From Microstegium vimineum (lineage: Eukaryota; Streptophyta; Magnoliopsida; Poales; Poaceae), in assembly GCA_022036555.1 (NCBI GenBank), contig CM039120.1:33009716-33073715 (forward strand): DNA of 64,000 nucleotides, given 5' to 3'. Under the pieces are notes generated by a model, which was not told where the DNA came from, made no database searches, and was given only the letters and a program-made list of their open reading frames with translations. The position numbers were made by a program, and so were the translations under genes. This document shows, piece after piece, positions 21,111 to 33,317 of this stretch; position 1 is the stretch's first letter; the number at the start of each line of letters is the position of its first letter.

Positions 21111-22213
21111 GGGTACCAAGACCGGGGGTGAGGTGAGAAAGGCCTTGAGCTTCGAGTTTGATTCCTCGGCTTCGACGGTCCACGCGAAGCGTTCTGTCTT
21201 CTTCAAGAGGCGATAAAGGGGTAGGGCCTTCTCTCCGAGCCTCGAGATGAACCGGCTGAGGGCCGCGAGGCACCCCGTGACCCTTTGCACACTCTTGAGG
21301 TTGTTGATCGGTCCCATCCTCGTGATTGCGGTTACCTTCTCGGGATTGGCCTCGATCCCACGCTGGAAAACTATGTACCCCAAGAGCATGCCTTGAGGGA
21401 CCCCGAAGACACACTTCTCAGGGTTTAGTTTTATGCGATTCGCCCGGAGGCACCCAAACGCGATCTCGAGGTTTCCGACTAAGTTTCCGACTATCTTGGA
21501 CTTGACCACGATGTCGTCGACGTAGGCCTCGACGGTCGGCCCTATGTGTTTCCCGAAGACGTGGAGCATGCATCGCTGGTAGGTGGCCCCGACATTTCGC
21601 AAACCGAAGGGCATGGTGAGGTAGCAAAACATGCCAAAGGGAGTGATGAAGGAAGTCGCGAGCTGATCGGACTCCTTCATCTTTATTTGGTGGTAGCCGG
21701 AGTATGCATCAAGGAAGCAGAGAGTTTCGCACCCCGCAGTGGAATCCACTATTTGGTCGATACATGGTAGTGGGAAAGGAACCTTGGGACCGACTTTATT
21801 TAAACTGGTGTAATCTACGCACATCCTATCCTTCCCATTCTTTTTCTTAACAAGTACGGGGTTGGCTAACCACTCGGGATGATGTACCTCCTTGATGAAT
21901 CCGGCCTTCAAAAGCTTATCGACCTCCTCCCCGATGATCCTGCGCTTCTCCTCGTCGAAGCGCGCAGGCGTTGCTTCACCGGTTTGGACCCGGCTCGGAT
22001 GTCCAAGGAGTGCTCGGCGACCTCCCTCGGAATGCCCGGCATATCCGAGGGACTCCATGCAAACACGTCGGCATTCGCACGGAGAAAGTCGACGAGCACG
22101 ACTTCCTATTTGGGCTCGAGGGTGGCGCTGATCGTCAGCACCTTCCCATCCGCATGGCCGGGGTCGAGCGGGACGGTCTTGGTATCTTCCGCCGGCTTGA
22201 AGTTGCCGGCGTG
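21108..22213 (-). pseudogene. pol: Reverse transcriptase of T1
   Basis: Blocks in order on the minus strand: K-K-N-G-K-D-R-M-C-V-D-Y-T-S-L-N, then F-L-D-A-Y-S-G-Y-H-Q-I, M-P-F-G-L-R-N-V-G-A-T-Y-Q, and the active site Y-V-D-D (about 21520), which is intact. The long open frame ends at 21108 at the RNase H boundary. Between protease and RT there are in-frame stops (TGA near 22215 and TAG near 22110), so a full polyprotein cannot be made. Confidence 0.85.
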
Positions 22214-24268
22214 TCACTTGGGGTCGGGGATCTCGCCGGACAAATCGTCGAGGGCCGCGAGGATAGCCGAATCCTCGATAGCTTCGGCTTTTTCCACGCA
22301 CTCGACATCGCAGTCGTATGCATGCTCGTAGGAGGTGTCGACGGTGATGACCCCCGAGGGCCCTAGCATCTTGAGCTTGAGGTAGGTGTAGTTCGGGACT
22401 GCCATGAACTTGGCGTACCTCGGTCTACCGATGATGGCGTGGTAGGTGCCTCGGAATGCAACCACCTCGAAGGTCAACTCTTCCTTTCGGAAGTTCGATG
22501 GGACGCCGAAGCAAACGGGTAACTTGATGCGGCCAATCGGGAGTGCCTTCTTCCCCGGGACGATCCCGTGGAACCCCCCCCCCCCCCCCCCCCCCGCGCT
22601 GGGCAGGAGCATGGTCCTCGGGATTCCTAGGAGGTCGAGGATCTCGGTGTAGACGATGTTGAGGCTGCTCCCCCCATCCATGAGTACCTTTGTGAGGCGG
22701 GTGTTGAGGATGATTGGATCGACGACGAGCGGGTAGACCCCTGCGTTGGGGATGTGCTTGGGGTGGTCGTCCTGGTCGAAGGTGATCGGCGTGTGTGACC
22801 AGTCGAGGTACCGAGGAGCCTGGGCTCGAACGGAGAAAACCTCTCGACACTCCCTCTTGCGCTGGCGCGTGGTGAGTCGAGTCGAGGGTCCCCCGTAGAT
22901 CATGTAGCAGTCGTGGATTTTGGGGAAGCCTCCTTTTTTGGCATCGCCCTTGACGTGGACGTCACAGGGCGGGTCTTCTATGCCGTCGTCCCTCCTGAAG
23001 CCAGGAGGGATGAAGTGCTTTCGAAGCATGCGACAGTCCTCGAGATGGTGGTTGGCCAGCCCCATATGATAGGGACAAGGCTCTTTCAGCATCTTATCGA
23101 AGACGCCCCTGTCGGGAGGGGGCCCTCGAGGCTTCTTCTTGTCTGTCGCAGTGACAAGGTCGTCAGGCTCGTCGTTGGGCTCGACGTTGGGATCGACGTT
23201 GCGTCGGCCCGGTTGGTTCTTCTTCTTCTTCTTCTTCCTGCCGCCGTTGTCGTTGTTGTTCCTTCTGGGCCGATTGTTCTTCTTGGGCTCGTTGTCCGAG
23301 CCCCCGGGCTCATCCGCCTTGCCTTTCCCCTTCTCTGGAGGTATCTGGAAGAACGCGCCAACGGCCTCTTCGCCAGCTGCGTAGTTGGCGATGATGTCCA
23401 TGAGCTCGTTGGTGGTCTTGGGGGTGTTTCGCCCCAGCTCCTGCACCAACTCTTTGCAGGTCGTTCCGGCGATGAACGCCATAATGACCTCGTGGTCGGA
23501 GATGTGGGTTAGTGCGGTACGCTGCCTCGAGAATCGGCCGGTGAAAGCGCAGAGGGTCTCCCCTAGCTTCTGCTTGCAGCTGCGGAGGTCCCAGGGGTTG
23601 CCTGGTCGCTCGTAGGTGCCTTTGAAGTTGCCCTCGAAGATCCTGACCAGGTCGGGCCAGTCTTGGATCAAGTACGGGGGTAGCTCCTCGAGCCATCTGC
23701 GAGCGGTGTCGGACAGGAACAGTGGGAGTTGCCGAATGATGACGTGATCATTGTCGGCTCCTCCTAGCTGACACGCCAGCCGCAAGTCGGCAAGCCAGAG
23801 CTCTGGCTTGGTTTCGCCGTTGTACTTGACCAGGCTGGTGGGTGGACGGAAACGGACGGGCAGGGGGGTCCGCCGGATGGTTCTGCCGAAGACTCAGGGC
23901 CCCGGTGGCTCCGGAGACCGACATCGGTCTTTGTCGCTGTCGTAGCGCCCACCTCGGTGAGCGTTGTAGCCTCGAGCCTTGGTGTCGCCATACCGGCGTC
24001 GATTGTTCACCCGAGGGGGTCGATCGTCGATGAGGCGTTCCCGAACTGGTTGTCGCTCGACTTGGCCCCGGGGCGCTTTGTCCTGCTGGACGGATACCTC
24101 TCGATTTTGTCGAGGGGGTACATCCTGTCGCTCGGAGGCAGCCCCTCGACGCCTCGAGGCCGAGCTCTCCACCTGCTGCACGGCCGTAGTTTGGAGAAGC
24201 CCCTGGATTTCGTCCCTGATACGCCGTGCTTGGAGGGTCGATGGCGCCGGCATGTCATGGAGCAACAT
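22214..24268 (-). pseudogene. gag: gag core and protease of T1
   Basis: A nearly 520-codon open frame (23785-22214) carries the gag core (A-R-R-W-L-E-E-L-P, then F...R-Q-R-T-A-L), a Lys/Asn-rich basic segment, and a C-P-Y-H...H-H-L-E-D-C motif that may bind metal. It then carries the protease site M-D-G-G-S-S-L-N-I-V near 22670. The N-terminal portion (24268-23894) is open in the same frame but separated by a TGA near 23892. A 22-base homopolymer encodes a Gly run after the protease motif. Gag would form the virus-like particle in the cytoplasm. Confidence 0.8.
22574..22595. repeat. 22-base poly-C run inside the T1 protease region
   Basis: Twenty-two consecutive C (poly-Gly on the coding strand). 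The frame is open across it. Such runs are prone to polymerase slippage and to sequencing or assembly length errors. Confidence 0.9.
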
Positions 24269-24276
24269 TGCAGCCG

Positions 24277-25329
24277 CTACGACGTTCTGGCTGGCGCGGT
24301 TGTAGACTCTGGGCCCGTTCGCCCCCTCCTCGACGATTTGCCGATGGACTTCCCGGGCCCGCTCGCGAGCTCCTCCACCCTGTGGGCGTCCTCGATCCCG
24401 CTCGAGGGCGTGCTCGAGTTGCTGAAGTCGCAGGCGCTCCTCCTCGAGCTTGCTGAGAAGCTCTCAAACTTGCGTGATCTGGACGTCTGGGGGTGGATCG
24501 GCTTTATCAGGACTCGGGGGTCGGCATCTCGTGCTGGTGTAGCGTTGCCCCCTCCTCCTTCTGTGGCCGTGGTGTCGTCGACGTCATCCTGGGGGTCGGC
24601 CTGCTCGTCGAGGTGGAAGCATTCCCGGGTGGAATCGTAACCCTCATCGGGAGAGTCCGAATCGGGGTCGGCGTGATAGAAGTGGGGGAAGGATCCCCTG
24701 CGCTCCTCTGCCAGGCGTCGCCGCAACGTGCCCCACGTCCGGGCTAGTCTCGGCTCCTGGTGTTCGCCTGGTGAAGAGGTGGTGATAGGGTTGATCGTGG
24801 CACGCGGCGAGGTCCCTGGAGACCCGCGACGTGTCTGTATCTGCAAACCTGCGAGGGCAAAGCAGAGTCTTGCGCTATTGTGGAGCCCGTACGGGAACGG
24901 GTTACACGGTGGTGGCCGGGTCGAGTGTGTCGGAGAGGCCACGGGGACTCCCGGGGATGACGATATGGCAGAGCCAAAGTCCCGCTCGGAGGGGCGCCCG
25001 CCCTCGGCCCACAAGCATGGGTCAAAGAGGCCCCTGCGGGGAGGGGCTATGTCACCAGCCGGGACCGGGGGAGGAGCATCCGGCGTATCGGGACCCGCAC
25101 GGTGACGAACGCGTTGGAGTCGCTCGCGCCTCCTCCTGATCGCAGGCCAGAGGCGCAAGAGGAGGGACCGTCGCCTGATCCTTGCTGGCCCCGGCGTACC
25201 GGAGCTGCTGCTATCCAGGCCACGAGCGAAGGGAAAAACTATGAAGTGGCCCTGGCCCGTGGATACGAACCCTAGACTGTCGAACCAGACGACGGCGGTG
25301 AATGGAAATGGTGGGATCGTGGAATCCAT
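24277..25329 (-). pseudogene. Leader/gag N-terminal ORF of T1
   Basis: Open frame from an ATG at 25329 (M-D-S-T-I-P-P-F-P) to a stop at 24277. It is Arg/Pro/Ser-rich with no clear domain, except that it lies directly after the PBS where gag begins. It is not in frame with the gag core, so a frameshift near 24270 separates them. It could be the gag N terminus or a leader ORF. Confidence 0.5.
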
Positions 25330-25365
25330 CTGAGAGAGTAGTTCGGAGTTGATTGACACGCAATT

Positions 25366-25385
25366 CCCCCTACCTGGCGCGCCAA
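25366..25385 (-). promoter_or_regulatory. Primer-binding site of T1
   Basis: The minus strand reads TTGGCGCGCCAGGTAGGGGG one base inside the 5' LTR. A host tRNA 3' end would pair here to prime minus-strand cDNA. Element N has nearly the same site at 63711. I did not assign the tRNA. Confidence 0.8.
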
Positions 25386-25758
25386 CTATCGGTGTTATGA
25401 CCCAGGGGTCAAGACCACCAACTAGTAAATTTGTATATCGTGTGCTCCCACTCTCAAATGTGATGCAAGATGGACAAAAGGTTTATCCTGGTTCGGGCAA
25501 AGAAGGCCCTACATCCAGCGGGGGAGGATGGCTTATATTATCTCGCACCCAATGTGCTCGTACAGGGGGTTACAAGCTGAGTTACACGGAGTGCTCGGAG
25601 TGAGCTGGTGCCTAAGGCTAGCGGGGCTGCCCTAGGCGGTGGGTTGGCTGCTCGAGGGGTCAATCGAGCAGCGGTGCGTGTGTGGAGTGTGAGGGTCTGA
25701 ACTAAAGTCTCGGATCGAAGATTTTAGGATCCAACCCTTTCTTCTACCTCGGCGTCCC

Positions 25759-25766
25759 CTTTTATA
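25759..25766 (-). promoter_or_regulatory. TATA box in the 5' LTR of T1
   Basis: TATAAAAG on the minus strand, conserved with the 3' LTR copy. Likely core promoter for T1 genomic RNA, running toward lower coordinates. Confidence 0.7.
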
Positions 25767-26297
25767 GACCAACGGGAGGTCCGACGGTACAGGATCCTAA
25801 CTGCGGAGTATGGGCGGCGTGTCCATGGCATAGTGCCGGCGAAGGGACATCGAGCACTGTGCCGGCATGGCCTTCCCGTCCTTTTGGCGCTCCGGGTCGC
25901 TGGTGGCAGTGGAAGTCGCCGCGGCACGTCGCGGCACAACTTCCGCAGGCGGGCGCGAATCCCACAGCTGAAGCGAGACGAGGCGGATGGGATGGGCCCC
26001 ATACTGGAGTTGTTGGAGGGAGGGGTCGAGCCCCTCGGTCGTGGGGGGCGGTCGAGCCCTGCATGGCTCTGTCGTATCTCCGAAGTCGTTGTCGAGGGCT
26101 GCACTGTTCACATTCCGAGGGGTGCTGCTGGAGTCCGTACTCACGCCATGGCGGTAGTAGCAACATAGTTGACAGGAATCAGGGACATGACGGAGAGTTG
26201 TTGGATTTGACTGCGGACGCGGGCGCCCATGGCGTTAGGCGGATTTACTTTAACCCATGTCGGGAGCAGTTGGGCTGATTGAGCCTGCCGTGTGGGG

Positions 26298-26651
26298 GTC
26301 GTTCGTTCGACCCTGGTCTGTCGCTCATCGTCGAGGTAGGGTCGGAGCAGAGGCGGAGTCGGAGGGATCGAAGTAGAGGCCGAGGGGTCGTTCGTTCGAC
26401 CCCTCATCCGTCACCCGGTGTTGAGGTTGGAGCCGGGGGGTCGTTCGTTCGACCCTCGGTCCGTCATTTGATGCCGAGGTGGAGGCCGAGGGGTCGTTCG
26501 TTCGGCCCCTCGTCCGTCATTCGGTGTCGAGGTAGGAGCCGGGGGGTCGTTCGTTCGACCCTCAGTCCGTCATTCGGCGTCAAGGTGGAGATGGAGGGTT
26601 CGTTCGTTCGGCCCTTCGTCCGTCTCTTTCCATCGAGGTGGGCCGGCCCGC
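26298..26651. repeat. 53 bp tandem repeats in the 5' LTR of T1
   Basis: Units begin at 26298, 26387, 26440, 26493, 26546 and 26599, the same number and spacing as in the other LTR. The array therefore predates this insertion. Confidence 0.9.
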
Positions 26652-26805
26652 GACTGGTTGCCATAGCCGGTGCAGGGGGCCTTCGAGTGATGGGCCTTAC
26701 ATTACTGACTTGAGCAGTGAGCTGGTCCCTGTCTTAAAAATGGTTGCTATATTTAGTGTTAATTTATCGAAGGGTTTAGGGTACCCCTTACCTTTGTACC
26801 CGACA

Positions 26806-26810
26806 CCAAG
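26806..26810. repeat. Target-site duplication of T1, right copy (CCAAG)
   Basis: Matches 10686-10690 exactly. Confidence 0.95.
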
Positions 26811-27966
26811 ATACCAATTGAACAACTTTTAAATGTTCAAAAGCTCATCTTCTCCCCCTTGACTAGTGCAAGTATGAAAATGCACTGTTTTCCTTGGTTA
26901 AATATGAATGAATGCACATTTCTCCCCTTGTTGACACATGTAGCTCATCAAAACTCAAAACTCAAGAACGGCCACAAATGCCACGATATGCAGAATGAGT
27001 GCAACAAGGTTCATACATATAGATAAGACAATGAATAGATGCTCTAAGTGATGTGATCATGTGAGAATAGGAAAACTCTACGTGCCCAACAAAGACTCTG
27101 GTTGAGCTAGAGATCACTTTAGAAGCCAAAATAGAGAAGATTACATGTGTGAGCTAGGACTGGGTATCACCTCCTAGAGACAACTAAACATGGAAAACAA
27201 GATAGGATCTATCTCAAAGCAATCTCATGTATAGCAAGTAGAACTATCCCTAGCAAGGTTCATACAACAAGCTAATGACCCAATTGAATAAAAATTTTAA
27301 ATTTTAGAGTTTCGCAGCAAAATTTCAGTTTTAGGCACATTTAGGTTGTATCCGAGTGGTTGTAAGCAAGGTGATGCCACTTACCAACCGGGCGAAGTCA
27401 AAGGACTTGACACACGGTTTCGGTCATGCACAACACCGCTCAAGTTCAACCCATATGGGAAATAGTCTCGAACACACGTTGAAGTACTCACAATGCAGAC
27501 CCAACTCGATCTTCCCAATTCACAAATCAGAGAGCAATTTCATTTTAGATTAATTTTAAGGATGGTGCTCAATGGAAGTGAATGAAACAGTGAAGAGCCA
27601 TAGTTACAAGCTATATACAAAACAACCAAGAAGGATCTTCAAAAGCCTACACATGCTAGTGCCATTTTAGAGGTGACATGGGGAATTAAATTCAGTTTTA
27701 AAGCTTTTCTATCTTAGCTCTATTGCATATCAAGAGATCAAAGATAGTCTGAGTTAGGCAACACCATAGACACATAAAGTACCTCAAACAGAGTATAGAT
27801 TCATTATATCGGCTATAGGTATGAAGCTTACAATGATCTATGTCACAAATGCAAATGAGATGCACAATGCATTGACACCAATTAACACTAAAAATACACC
27901 AAAGAAAAGAAAGAGAAGACAAATAAGAACCAAAAAGAACTATTAAATACAAAGAACTTCCCTCAA
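26811..27966 (-). other. 3' UTR of element A, right segment
   Basis: Continues the copia UTR after T1 and matches 38640-39835 of H/G closely over long stretches. It holds CTCCCCCTTG tracts (PPT-like on the minus strand) and AT-rich sequence. No gene seen. Confidence 0.75.
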
Positions 27967-29519
27967 CTAAAAAGGGAAGCAAACACCGAACTCGCCCCGA
28001 AGGCGCGAAAACGCAGCTTGATCCAATGGTTTTGTAAGAATGTCTACAAGCTGGTTTTGGGTCTCGATATGCCGGAGGTCAATGTCGCCCTTCTCGTAGT
28101 GATCACGCAAGAAGTGATAGTGGACCTCAATGTTCTTGGTCTTAGAGTGAAGCACGGGATTTTTGGCCACACTAATTGCACTCGTGCTATCGCAAAATAG
28201 AGGCACCTTAGTAAGCACACGACCAAAATCTTTCAAAGTGGCAATCATCCAAATCAACTACGAGCAACAGCTAGCCGCGGAAACGTACTCAGCTTCGCAC
28301 GTCGACTGTGCCACGCTAGAGTATTTGCGAGAAGACCAAGACACCAAAGAAGACCCGAGAAACTGGAAAGTCCCAGAAGTGTACTTCCGATCAAGACGAC
28401 ATCCGACAAAATCCGCATCAGAATAACCACAAAGCTCAAGAGAGGAAGAGGTGGAGAACCAAAGACCGAATTCAGGAGTGAAGCATAAGTACCATGATGC
28501 GTTTCACCGCCTTCTTGTGCGAAGTCCGTGGGGACGCCTGAAAGTGAGCACATAGGCAGACGACGAACTGAATGTCCAGCCGGGTCGCGGTCAGGTACAG
28601 AAGCGACCCGTTCATGCTTCGGTACTCGGTCTGGCCCACCGCCTCTCCTTCCTCGTCTACATCCAAGGCAGTAGTAGTTGACATAGGCGTCGAGAGGGGC
28701 TTTGCCTCGCCCATGTCAAACTTCTTCAAGATATCCTTTGTGTACTTGCCTTGGTGCACAAACGTCCCTTCCCGGGTTTGCTTGATTTGCAACCCGAGAA
28801 AGAAAGTCAACTCTCCCATCATGCTCATCTCAAATTCCCTGCTCATAAGATCTGCAAACTTGGCAACAAGAGCATGAGAAGAACCACCAAAGATGATATC
28901 ATCCACGTATATTTGGACAAGGAGAGTGTCTTTGCCTTGCTTGAGGAGAAACAACGTCTTATCTACCGATCCCATTTTCAAACCCTTAGCAAGAAAAAAA
29001 GGTTCGTAGTCTATCATACCAGGCTCTAGGGGCTTGTTTCAAACCATACAAAGCTTTGTGAAGTTTAAAAACATGGTTTGGAAACTTGTGATTTTCAAAA
29101 CCGGGAGGTTGTTTAACATAAACTTCCTCCTCTATGTACCCATTTAAGAAAGCACTTTTAACGTCCATTTGAAAAAGTTTAAAACCCTTAGAAGCCGCAA
29201 AAGCTAGAAGGATTCTAATGGCTTCTAACCGAGCTACAGGAGCAAAGGTTTCCTCATAGTCTATTCCCTCGTTTTGACAAAAGCCTTGAGCTACCAACCT
29301 AGCCTTGTTGTGCACTACCACCCCATCCTCACTTTGTATATTTTTTAAACCCCATTTGACACCTATGGGGTGGAAACTAGGTGGTGGAGGAACTAAGACC
29401 CAAACGCGGTTTTGCTCAAAGTTTTCTAACTCCTCATGCATGACATTAATCCAATCCAGATCCATCAAAGCGTGTCCAATATCTCGGGGCTCAAAAGAAG
29501 CGACAAAAGCCGAATGAGC
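27967..29519 (-). pseudogene. pol: RT and RNase H of element A
   Basis: On the minus strand: W-V-L-V-P-P-P and Y-E-E-T-F-A-P-V-A-R (copia RT start, about 29420-29230), Q-M-D-V-K-S-A-F-L-N-G, the active site Y-V-D-D-I (about 28900), then RNase H ending with A/V-D-I-L-T-K-P-L-D at about 28000. Breaks in frame occur near 29000 and 28470, and much of the RNase H middle is out of frame. The upstream end is cut by the Tekay-like LTR at 29520. Confidence 0.85.
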
Positions 29520-30750
29520 TGTCACACCCCAAATTTTCTATTTTCGGTTGTGAATAGAAAACACTACACAAAATGAAGGGATTTATGATTTTCCTAAAAT
29601 TTCTAAGATTTAATTAGGCTTTTAGTAATTAAAAATGTGCAAAATGTGTATTTTAAAATTCTTTTAAATAGAATATGAAAAGGGTGTTGCATTCATGCCT
29701 TTGCATTTAATTTTATTGAGTGATAAACAATTTATGAAAACTCGATTTTGGTCCAAAGAAATTTTGATCTATTTATAAAATAAATAAAGTTTTAAACGTT
29801 TTTTCTTAAAACAAGTTCAAAGTTTTATTACTGAAAATTAGAAATGATTTAAAAAGTATTTGAAAACTTATTTGATTTCAAAAAGGATCTGAATTTGGGT
29901 TTCAAAAGGTTTTGAATCTGATTTTCAAAAGAATTTGCAAAATAATAAAAAAAAGGAAAAAGGCTTTCCTTCAGACTCCTGTCCTCTCTCTCCTTTCTGG
30001 CCCAGCTCAGAAAGCCAGCCGAGTCCCTCTCTTCTCTCACCCGCATCCCCTCCCTCTCTCTCTCTCACTGCACCGCGGGCCCACGTTGTCGGTGCCAGCG
30101 GGAACCTCTCCGCACTCTCCCTTTGTCTCTCTGACCTACGGACCCCGCACGTCATCCTCTTTCCCCCTTTCTTATCTGATGCGCAACGGATGCCGACGGC
30201 ATTGATGCCGTTCCCCTCTTCAATCCCGTTTGAGGCACTTCATGCCGAGACTTCACGCCTGCCTTCATTGCGATGTCGTCCCCACCTATCACCCTCCCTC
30301 CCCCTTCTTCCTCGTCGCGCTGTGGATGCCGACGCATTCATGGCCGCCCCCTCCTCCACTCTGGGTGAATGCCATTGAAGCCGAGCCTTCAAGGAGGCCT
30401 TCACTGCCCGCCTTGATGCCACGGTCGGCAACGGCTCCGCAACCGCCCTCGTTCGCCCTATAAAGCACCCCACGGAGCCCTCTTCCTCCCCTGCTCGTCC
30501 TCTGTTCGCTGCCGTCAGCACTCCCATCTGCTGCATGCGTTCTCGCCGTCCCGAAGCTCCAACGCTGCCGTGGAGCACTTCCGGAGCTTCGCCTCGACTC
30601 CGCACAACCGTAACGACACTCGCCAAACTTTTTTTGCCCCATCTCTCGCTGTACCAACACTCGCCGTGCCCTCTCTGTTTTCCAGTCCGCCGTCGACCAT
30701 CGCCGAGGTCCTCGGAGCTCTTCCAGTCCTCGCGATCTGCCCCGTCTCAC
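29520..30750 (+). repeat. Truncated Tekay-like LTR
   Basis: It starts TGTCACACCCC exactly where A's RT is interrupted, like the 40072 LTR start (TGTAACACCC). An AT-rich block, a C/T-rich block and a TATA box follow in the same order. No GGGTGTGACA end is present. The sequence changes to T2 near 30750, so about two thirds is lost. TGAGC (29515-29519) is the candidate left target duplication. Confidence 0.65.
30459..30464 (+). promoter_or_regulatory. TATA box in the truncated Tekay-like LTR
   Basis: TATAAA followed by GCACCCC. The other Tekay-like LTR has GATAAATAGCACCCC at the equivalent place. Confidence 0.5.
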
Positions 30751-30774
30751 TCATGGTGACTACCTCCTCCTCCC

Positions 30775-33177
30775 CGAACCCTCGGATATTCTTATTACGC
30801 ACCGTATCCGTCAATTCGATGCACGCCGTGGCCAGAATCGATGGCGCTACCGCGGACACGCTGCTCTGGCTGGCCATCACCTCCCCCAAATTCCCTATGA
30901 TATGGACCATTTGAGACCCAAGGCCGAACAATTCATCGCTATGGCTCATGACTCAATTGGCACGAAAAGGACATACAAGTGAAATAAAAGTTCACCGCCT
31001 CGATAAACAAAGCTTTGACACATTTCACTTACATGTCCATGCAACACCAGTATCGTACAGAAACATCGGTTACACCATAGAAAAATACTCCATGTCAGAC
31101 ACAAGATCTTCAGCAACTGCGCCAACCTCTGCCGTCAAACGAGATATATCCGCCTCAGAAGTATCATCAGCATACCCACTCTGTACCCTCTTAAAATCAA
31201 CATGCGGGTAATGCGAACGGAGCATGGCAAATCCGTAAGCAAGCGTCTCCTGCCCCGCCAACAACAAAAATGACCGAAAGCGGTCAACGAAACCTCGGAC
31301 CTTCGACATCATGCCAGCTACGGACTCCTTCGACGGGCAAACAAGTGTAAATCCGACATTATCCGCACACGCTATCACTGGTTCAAACTCCCTCACCAGG
31401 CTCCAAAAACGATCACGCCAAACGGCGCCCGTGGCCTCATGCTCTACAAGAAGCAAAACAACATCAAGAACCACAGAGACCAAGGACAATGACTCAAACG
31501 ATCAGAAAAGACGCCAACACGAACCCTTTTGCATCTTCGACATCTGGTCATGCAGCCCGGAGATATCATGGCCCTTCTCCAGAAGAGCTCCTTCCAAATC
31601 ACTCATACAAACGCGAGCCGCCTCCAAGGAAGTCTGAAGAGACAGAACCTGACGCCTGTGCTCCCGGTTCATCTTAAACAATGCCTGCAAAACAATGACT
31701 TATCAAGTGGCCAGAAAAATGGCCCGGCGATCGACCAACCAAAAAGAAAGGGGTCAAGTACCCACGTCTACGCGACAGAGCACATCCTCGGCACCATCCG
31801 AATCTCCATCACCAGCATAAGGGGACGGTTTGCCAAAGTCATCGCCAACAAAAGCCTTCCTCCTCTGCCCCTTCCTCAAACCAGAACCAAATGACAGTGG
31901 TACATCACCATCGTCGGAGTCAACCCCAACAACACCAGGGTCCCTCGACGAATTGAAATCACCATCAGCCTGACTCGCAGCCCAGGGCTCCAACCTCAAC
32001 GGCTCCAGCTCAATAACAGTCGACTTCTCTCCGACCAGATCATCATCAATGGCCCGTAGCCCAGCATTATGTGACGACTCGGTTTCGTTAGGACGATCAG
32101 AGTCATCACCGCCCACAGCAGGCGCTGGAGGAACACAAAACTCCGGAAGCACACTAAGTGTCGGCGATAGCGCAAAATATGTAGCACGATCCACGCCACA
32201 AACCTACAAACACCAGCTGGGTATGAGAACAACGAGCACTGTCAAGGCAAAAAACAAAGGACATAAACAGTCAAAACCTACGGAGGAAGGCGACGAAGAC
32301 AAAAATCTTTCCTAGGGTGAGTCGGCGCCGAGCGCTTCACAACATCGAAGATATAATGCAATCGCTTATCAGCAACAGTAGCGCTGATACCCTCAGGCAT
32401 CTCCCGATTACTATCACCTCCACTAGCATATTCAAATGTAGGATGTTCCCTATCCTTACAAGGATGACAACGCCTGGCAATGAAGTTGTACGCCACTCGC
32501 ACACCATCAAGAGTACAATGATCCATCAGCTACAGCAACAACTTCACCTTCCCCAAACCAGCTTGAGATGGCGGCTCCAACCACGTCGCCAACACCTCGG
32601 GCACCTTCGCAGGATCACACGGTGTGTCGGGCTTCTCCTGGTGGATATAGAACCACCTCGATTTATGCCTGGCAAACTTGGTATGCAGCGGCATTAAGAT
32701 GTATTTGTTGGACATACCATCCTTGAGTTGAAGATATACAGAGCTAATAACGTCCAATGACCCATTTCCATTTAGCTTCAGGCGAAAGAAGTACCGGAAC
32801 AAGTCATAATGAGGGTTGCAGATCGAGATATTATAATACCGCAGCAAACCACGAAGGAACGGCTGGACATGAACTCCAAAACCACACCGAAAGAAGGGAG
32901 CGAACACAACAAGCTCTCCCGTGTTCGGCGTCGGGAACAACTCGCCAAAGGCCGACCGCCACCCGCCAACCTCCTTATCTGGCAGAAGACCATCAAACAC
33001 AAGAACATTGACATCCTCCTCCTTCAGTGTGCTCCGCATCCAATGCCTTGCTCGGGACGGAATCTCCATCTCATCAACCCTAACATTTGAGCGCGGCGAC
33101 AAAGAAGCTCCTTTTGCCACCGATAACGACGATCGCGTCGCCATAGCGCCACGACGGAGAGCATTCTTCGGCGCCAT
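30775..33177 (-). pseudogene. Antisense extra gene of T2, with introns
   Basis: The likely start is the ATG at 33177 (M-A-P-K-N-A-L), about 130 bp after a TATA box on the same strand. Exon 1 has a V-Q-P-F-L-R-G-L-L-x-Y-Y block like PF04195 proteins. GT-AG introns are at 32281-32204 (78 bp), 31765-31685 (81 bp) and 31520-31444 (77 bp). Between them are an acidic exon, a short coiled-coil exon and a helical exon (31443-31070). A further C-terminal piece (about 30949-30775) follows, with an unclear splice. A TAG near 32528 breaks exon 1. Architecture parallels the T1 gene although residue similarity is low. The 3' end may be cut by the left junction. Confidence 0.65.
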
Positions 33178-33310
33178 CACCTTCAAAAAGAGAGATCGGG
33201 CACTACGGCGAAAGAGAGTTGCAAGATGCGACGAACAACCCACGACGGAGGAAGAAAGGCCTAACCCCAATCGAAGAATGGAAAACACCGCCGCCGCTGC
33301 CAACTTCCCC

Positions 33311-33317
33311 TTTTATA
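33311..33317 (-). promoter_or_regulatory. TATA box of the T2 antisense gene
   Basis: The minus strand reads GGTATAAAAGGGG about 130 bp before the proposed ATG. It is opposite to the element's own transcription, like the T1 case. Confidence 0.6.

Larger units (their letters stand above)
10691..26805 (-). mobile_element. Element T1: complete Tat-lineage Ty3-gypsy retrotransposon
   Basis: T1 spans 16,115 bp with LTRs of 1421 and 1419 bp, a perfect CCAAG duplication, a PBS at 25366-25385 and a PPT at 12112-12128. Minus-strand order is leader/gag, protease, RT, RNase H, second RNase H, integrase. Between pol and the 3' LTR is an oppositely oriented, intron-bearing gene (14009-18211) and a repeat-rich UTR. 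This layout matches Tat-branch elements such as Grande, which are known to carry an antisense extra ORF. By eye the first ~190 bp of the LTRs differ at about nine positions. Stops, frameshifts and lost integrase catalytic residues mean it is not autonomous now. Confidence 0.95.
25387..26805 (-). repeat. 5' LTR of T1
   Basis: 1419 bp, near-identical to 10691-12111. Its inner terminus reads TATCGG rather than TGTCGG on the plus strand, so the usual terminal CA of the element strand is mutated to TA. Confidence 0.95.

Noticed and set aside
29912..30750. Pro/Ser-rich and Arg/Glu-rich frames that look like a host gene 5' end
   Set aside because: They are in the C/T-rich part of a Tekay-like LTR. 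The other such LTR (40370-40950) gives similar frames with different sequence.
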